Source: Clostridium cavendishii DSM 21758
GTDB taxonomy: Bacteria > Bacillota > Clostridia > Clostridiales > Clostridiaceae
DNA length: 64,000 nt
Direction of reading: 5' to 3'
Assembly (NCBI RefSeq): GCF_900141845.1
Contig: NZ_FQZB01000024.1
Location: 1 to 64,000, forward strand
Positions 60,761 to 64,000 of the stretch are shown here, piece after piece. The first letter of the stretch is position 1. Each line of letters begins with the position of its first letter. The notes under the pieces are model-generated. The model saw only the letters and a list, made by a program, of their open reading frames with translations, was not told the DNA's origin and made no database searches. Both the position numbers and the translations under genes were made by a program.

Positions 60761-61571
60761 TAATAATGTAGAAAACAAAGTAGTAGATAAAAAATTATTA
60801 AGAAGAGTTACATTAAGATGGTGGGCAGGAGTAAGCTGTGGTTGGAACTATGAAAAAATGCAAGCATTAGGTCTATGCTATGCTTTAATGCCAGCATTAA
60901 AGAAAATTCATACAAACACAGAAGATTTAAAGAAATCAGTAAAAAATCATTTACAATTTTTTAATACAAACCAAGGTATTGGTGGAATAATAGTTGGAGC
61001 TACATTAGCTTTAGAAGAAGATAAATCACAAGATAACACAGAAGCAATAGCAGCTGTAAAGACAGGTTTAATGGGACCTTTAGCAGGAATTGGTGATACA
61101 GTATTTGGAGCAATCCCAAAAGCAGTAATAGGAGCTATAGCTGCAAATATGGCTATACAAGGAAATCCAATAGGTATATTATTCTGGTTTGCATTTGATT
61201 TATTCTTAATTTACTTAACATTCTTCTTTGTAAGATATGGTTATGAAAAAGGAACAAGTATAGTAGGTGAAGCTGGAAGTAAGTTAAAGAACTTAACAGA
61301 AGTTGCTAACGTTTTAGGTGTTACAGTAGTTGGTGCTTTAATTCCAACATTCGTAAACACAAAGATGATAGGTATTTGGAGTTATGGAAAAGTTTCTTTA
61401 AATGCACAAAAAGATATAATGGATAAAATTATGCCAGGTTTAGTGCCAGCTGCAATAGTAGCTTTAACTTACTGGTTATTAGGTAAAAAAGGCATGAATT
61501 CAACTAGAGTATTATTACTAATAGTAGTGTTCGGATTCTTAGGAGCATATATACAATTATTCGGAATATAA
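60747..61571 (+). CDS. PTS mannose-family IID permease
   Basis: The 274-residue protein carries the EIID-Man signature: an N-terminal amphipathic part (WWAGVSCGWNYEKMQALG), a FFNTNQGIGGIIVGATLALEE-like block near 70-90, and the GLMGPLAGIGDTVFGA loop, with a hydrophobic C-terminal half. It works with IIC in substrate passage. The ATG at 60747 follows GGAGG; a second in-frame ATG is six bases later. Confidence 0.94.
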   Translation: MKMNNNNVENKVVDKKLLRRVTLRWWAGVSCGWNYEKMQALGLCYALMPALKKIHTNTEDLKKSVKNHLQFFNTNQGIGGIIVGATLALEEDKSQDNTEAIAAVKTGLMGPLAGIGDTVFGAIPKAVIGAIAANMAIQGNPIGILFWFAFDLFLIYLTFFFVRYGYEKGTSIVGEAGSKLKNLTEVANVLGVTVVGALIPTFVNTKMIGIWSYGKVSLNAQKDIMDKIMPGLVPAAIVALTYWLLGKKGMNSTRVLLLIVVFGFLGAYIQLFGI

Positions 61572-61600
61572 AATTTTACGTAATTTAGGAGGACATAATT

Positions 61601-62092
61601 ATGAAGGGTATAGTACACGTAAGAATAGATGACAGATTAATCCATGGTCAAGTTGCTTGTATATGGTCAACTAGCCTAGGAGTAAATAGAATAATGGTAG
61701 CTAATGATGAAGTAGCTAACAATGAAATGCAAAAAAATGTGTTAAGAATGGTAGCACCAGCTGGTATAAATACTTCTATAATATCAAAGGATAAGGCAGT
61801 TAATAATATATTAGCTGGAAATTATCAAACTCAAAAAGTACTAATGATTCTTAAAAATCCATTAGATGCTTTATACCTTATCGAACATGGTTTAGATATA
61901 AAAGAAATAAATGTTGGAAATATGGCTAAGAGAGACAACACTGTACAAATAAAACGTTCAGTAAGTGTAACTAAAGAAGAGGCTGCAGCATTTAGAAAAC
62001 TAATAGATAAAGGCGTAAAAATTACTTCTATAATGGTACCGGATGAATCAAAAACATATATTAAAGATTATTTAGATAAGGCAGGCTTATAG
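61601..62092 (+). CDS. PTS mannose-family IIB component
   Basis: The 163-residue protein has the phosphorylated His in RIDDRLIHGQV (H15) and the conserved MVANDEVANN segment of the IIB-Man/sorbose family. It transfers phosphate to the incoming sugar. AGGAGG precedes the ATG. It is the last PTS gene. A 378-bp interval with a dispersed repeat and hairpins separates it from the glucuronyl hydrolase gene. Confidence 0.94.
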   Translation: MKGIVHVRIDDRLIHGQVACIWSTSLGVNRIMVANDEVANNEMQKNVLRMVAPAGINTSIISKDKAVNNILAGNYQTQKVLMILKNPLDALYLIEHGLDIKEINVGNMAKRDNTVQIKRSVSVTKEEAAAFRKLIDKGVKITSIMVPDESKTYIKDYLDKAGL

Positions 62093-62243
62093 AATTTATA
62101 AAGCTTGATAAAATATTAAGTAAAAACTTAATTGAAACACGTTCTAGTAATAATTTTATAGATTAGGTTTGGTTCGTAGAATACAGAATCTTACTTAAAA
62201 AAATTACTAAAGACTTTTTGGGAAAAGCCTTTAGTATAAAGAG

Positions 62244-62331
62244 TAAGTAAGAATATAAATTTTAAATTTGATTATTTAAACTTACTCAGGAATATTACTC
62301 CTATGAATGATAGTCAATAGGAGTTTCCTTT
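62244..62331 (-). repeat. Dispersed structured repeat, copy C
   Basis: On the minus strand it reads AAAGGAAACTCCTAT, stem CTCCTAT/ATAGGAG, an insertion of about ten bases, GAGTAAGTTT, the AT palindrome CAAATTTAAAATTT, and TTCTTACTTA. It lies inside the interval between the PTS and glucuronyl hydrolase genes, inverted relative to both. An imperfect hairpin TACTAAAG/CTTTAGTA (62204-62235) is adjacent. Confidence 0.75.
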
Positions 62332-62378
62332 AAAACAAACATAACTTAACATTAACATTCTAACAAAAAATATATAAT

Positions 62379-62414
62379 AAATAAAGGAGTTCCTGAAAAA
62401 GGACTCCTTTATTT
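62379..62414 (+). terminator. Hairpin (possible attenuator) ahead of the glucuronyl hydrolase gene
   Basis: AAATAAAGGAGT pairs perfectly with ACTCCTTTATTT around a loop that can add three more pairs. The T-run is short, so it may only partly stop PTS-operon transcription before the hydrolase and lyase genes. Confidence 0.6.
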
Positions 62415-62470
62415 CAATATAAATCTTATTTTAATAATTGATTTATAAACTGTTTAGGAGGCAAAGGAAT

Positions 62471-63655
62471 ATGAAAAAAATAAATGTAGAAGAAATTAAA
62501 AATAAAGAGAGATTTCAAAACATTAAATATTTAACTAAGGAAGAGGTTAAAACTGCACTAGATTTTGTTATAACTAAAATTGATGAAAATATGGAGTATT
62601 TTGGTGAAGATAAATTTCCTTCTGCTTCAAGTATTAATGGAGTTTATGATAAGAAGATTAACAAAGATTGGACAAATGGTTTTTGGACAGGAATGCTATG
62701 GCTTGCTTATGAATATACAGGTAAAGAAAAGTATAAAAATTTAGCTGAAAAGCATGTAGTAAATTTTAAGCAAAGATTAGATGACAGAATTGTTTTAGAA
62801 CATCATGATTTAGGATTTTTATATTCATTATCTACAGTAGCTGCTTATAAACTTACAGGAGATGAATTTGCAAAAAAAGTATCAATTGAAGCTACTGAAT
62901 ATTTAATAAGAAGATATCAAGAAAAGGGTGGTTTTATTCAAGCATGGGGGCCACTTGGAGAAGAAAAAAGCTATAGATTAATAATAGACTGTCTATTAAA
63001 TATTCCATTATTATATTGGACATCAGAAGAAACAGGAGATAAAAAATATTACGATATGGCATATACTCATTATAAATCAACAATTAATAATATTATAAGA
63101 GAGGATGCATCTACTTATCATACTTATTATTTTAATCCAGAAACAGGAAATCCGGTCAAAGGTGTTACAAGACAAGGATATTCTGATGAATCTTGTTGGG
63201 CTAGAGGACAAGCTTGGGGAGTATATGGGTTACCACTAACTTATAAATATACAAAAGATCAGGATGCATTAAATTTATATCCTGCCTTAACGAATTATTT
63301 TTTAAATAGATTACCAAAAGATTTAATATGTTATTGGGATTTAATATTTACAGATAAAGATAATCAAGTAAGAGATAGTTCTTCAGCAGCTATAGCGGCT
63401 TGTGGGATATTTGAAATGAATAAATATTATGAAGGACCAGATAAAGAAATATACTTAAAAGCTGCACATGGAATGCTTAGAGAACTTATTAATAATTACA
63501 CTACTAAAGATGAGAAGAGTTCTAATGGAGTTTTAATGCATAGTGTATATGCTTATGTGGATAACCTTGGAATAGATGAATGTAGTACATGGGGTGACTA
63601 TTTCTACATGGAAGCGCTAATTAGACTTGTGAAAGATTGGAACCTATATTGGTAA
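62471..63655 (+). CDS. ugl: Unsaturated glucuronyl hydrolase (GH88)
   Basis: The 394-residue protein is an alpha/alpha-barrel GH88 enzyme. HHDLGFLYSLS holds the catalytic Asp (D113) and RLIIDCLLNIPLLYW the second Asp (D173); ARGQAWGVYGL and SSAAAIAACG-like blocks complete the pattern. It hydrates and cleaves the unsaturated uronic acid from glycosaminoglycan disaccharides made by polysaccharide lyases. No signal peptide is present, so it acts on imported sugars. ATG 62471 follows GGAGGCAAAGG; an in-frame start at 62438 lacks a ribosome binding site. Repeat copy D begins right after its stop. Confidence 0.93.
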   Translation: MKKINVEEIKNKERFQNIKYLTKEEVKTALDFVITKIDENMEYFGEDKFPSASSINGVYDKKINKDWTNGFWTGMLWLAYEYTGKEKYKNLAEKHVVNFKQRLDDRIVLEHHDLGFLYSLSTVAAYKLTGDEFAKKVSIEATEYLIRRYQEKGGFIQAWGPLGEEKSYRLIIDCLLNIPLLYWTSEETGDKKYYDMAYTHYKSTINNIIREDASTYHTYYFNPETGNPVKGVTRQGYSDESCWARGQAWGVYGLPLTYKYTKDQDALNLYPALTNYFLNRLPKDLICYWDLIFTDKDNQVRDSSSAAIAACGIFEMNKYYEGPDKEIYLKAAHGMLRELINNYTTKDEKSSNGVLMHSVYAYVDNLGIDECSTWGDYFYMEALIRLVKDWNLYW

Positions 63656-63735
63656 AAGGAAACTCCTTCTCATTTCATTCGAATGAGTAAGTTCTAATGA
63701 CCAAATTAAAATTTGGATTATCACTTAAATGAAAG
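63656..63735 (+). repeat. Dispersed structured repeat, copy D
   Basis: It begins immediately after the ugl stop: AGGAAACTCCT, hairpin CTCATT/AATGAG, GAGTAAGTTC, palindrome CCAAAT-TAAA-ATTTGG, then ATCACTTAAATGAAAG, which runs into the ribosome binding site of the next gene. Compared with copy A the second stem has CC/GG in place of CT/AG, a paired change that keeps the stem. Confidence 0.8.
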
Positions 63736-63748
63736 AAGGAATTATCAG

Positions 63749-64000
63749 ATGAAGAATTCAAATGTATTCGAGATAATTGATTTAGATTATAAAGGTCTTG
63801 AAAAAGTAAGAGAAAGTTATAAAAATGGTGATTTAGATAATGCATATAAAGAACTAAGAAAATATTATTTTAATCGTACAAGTGTTAAAGCTTTTATAAA
63901 TGATTTTGAAGGACTTAGAACTTTTGTAAATAGAAATTTAAAAGAAGAATTTAACGAATATATAAAAATTGGTGATGAGGTTAAAGAAAAATCCTTTCTA
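63749..64000 (+). CDS. Heparinase II/III-like polysaccharide lyase (5' part, cut by window end)
   Basis: The 84 visible residues include FEIIDLDYKGLEKVRESYKN and a GDLDNAYKELRKYY segment, resembling the helical N-terminus of heparinase II/III and alginate-lyase-like proteins. AAGAAGGA precedes the ATG. Coming directly after ugl, it would be the lyase that makes the unsaturated oligosaccharides UGL cleaves. No signal peptide is seen at the start, so it may act inside the cell. The gene continues beyond the window, so the assignment is provisional. Confidence 0.65.
   Translation, partial: MKNSNVFEIIDLDYKGLEKVRESYKNGDLDNAYKELRKYYFNRTSVKAFINDFEGLRTFVNRNLKEEFNEYIKIGDEVKEKSFL

Overview
The window is a low-GC, AT-biased chromosome segment with short intercistronic gaps, strong AGGAGG-type ribosome binding sites, frequent TTG/GTG starts and hairpin plus T-run terminators. 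Protein content (a four-subunit 2-oxoacid:ferredoxin oxidoreductase, PTS sugar uptake, a MurNAc/GlcNAc kinase of the clostridial type, a LevR-type sigma-54 activator, HD-GYP and chemotaxis proteins) points to an anaerobic Firmicute, most likely Clostridium sensu stricto. No phage, insertion sequence, CRISPR array or rRNA was seen; one tRNA-Gly(CCC) is present.

Layout: 0.2-5.6 kb, an amino-acid catabolic operon (acyl-CoA ligase, aminotransferase, 2-oxoacid:ferredoxin oxidoreductase). 5.7-12.5 kb, a MATE exporter, an AraC regulator and a divergent Fur-box-preceded yclNOPQ-like siderophore uptake operon. 12.7-16.1 kb, yaaA and the copper ATPase copA. 16.5-25.4 kb, a surface-glycosylation region: two paralogous pairs of GT-C glycosyltransferase and UbiA-type phosphoribosyl-polyprenol synthase, a HAD phosphatase, a paired EmrE-like flippase, and a two-component system. 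25.7 kb, a chemoreceptor. 27.9-36.7 kb, a ten-gene peptidoglycan-sugar salvage operon (murQ, Lac/Chb-family PTS, GH4 hydrolase, murK, anmK, mupG, RpiR regulator). 37-41.9 kb, tRNA-Gly, a GNAT protein, a three-gene pspA operon and a ribosomal S1 protein. 42-53.6 kb, housekeeping and mixed genes (pyruvate kinase, pepD, a MORN protein, a degenerate GGDEF protein, an M20 hydrolase, a lipoprotein, an AI-2E family protein, a GGDEF/HD-GYP protein, a DUF1097 protein). 53.8-64 kb, a glycosaminoglycan-type locus: GH35 beta-galactosidase, LUD protein, LevR-like activator, a sigma-54 promoter, mannose-family PTS (IIA-IIC-IID-IIB), unsaturated glucuronyl hydrolase, and the start of a heparinase II/III-like lyase.

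Most notable observations. (1) The UbiA/HAD/EmrE-pair/GT-C set reads as a complete polyprenyl-phosphate-pentose pathway for decorating a surface polymer; no DprE1/DprE2-like epimerase is nearby, so ribofuranose is the simplest inferred sugar. (2) A perfect 46-bp repeat holding an 11-bp-period direct repeat lies upstream of both the intact glycosylation operon and the response-regulator gene, with the same 60-bp distance to a shared ATTATAGA element, so the two-component system probably controls itself and that operon. The extra upstream gene pair lacks the box, and its UbiA has lost the Asp-rich catalytic motif. (3) A dispersed family of roughly 75-90 bp intergenic repeats (four copies plus a partial one) shows paired base changes in its stems. 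(4) The salvage operon pairs a Chb-like PTS and GH4 enzyme with MupG, MurK, AnmK and MurQ, suggesting two complementary disaccharide-cleavage routes. (5) The glycosaminoglycan locus is driven from a -24/-12 promoter by a LevR-type activator that is itself preceded by a cre-like site.
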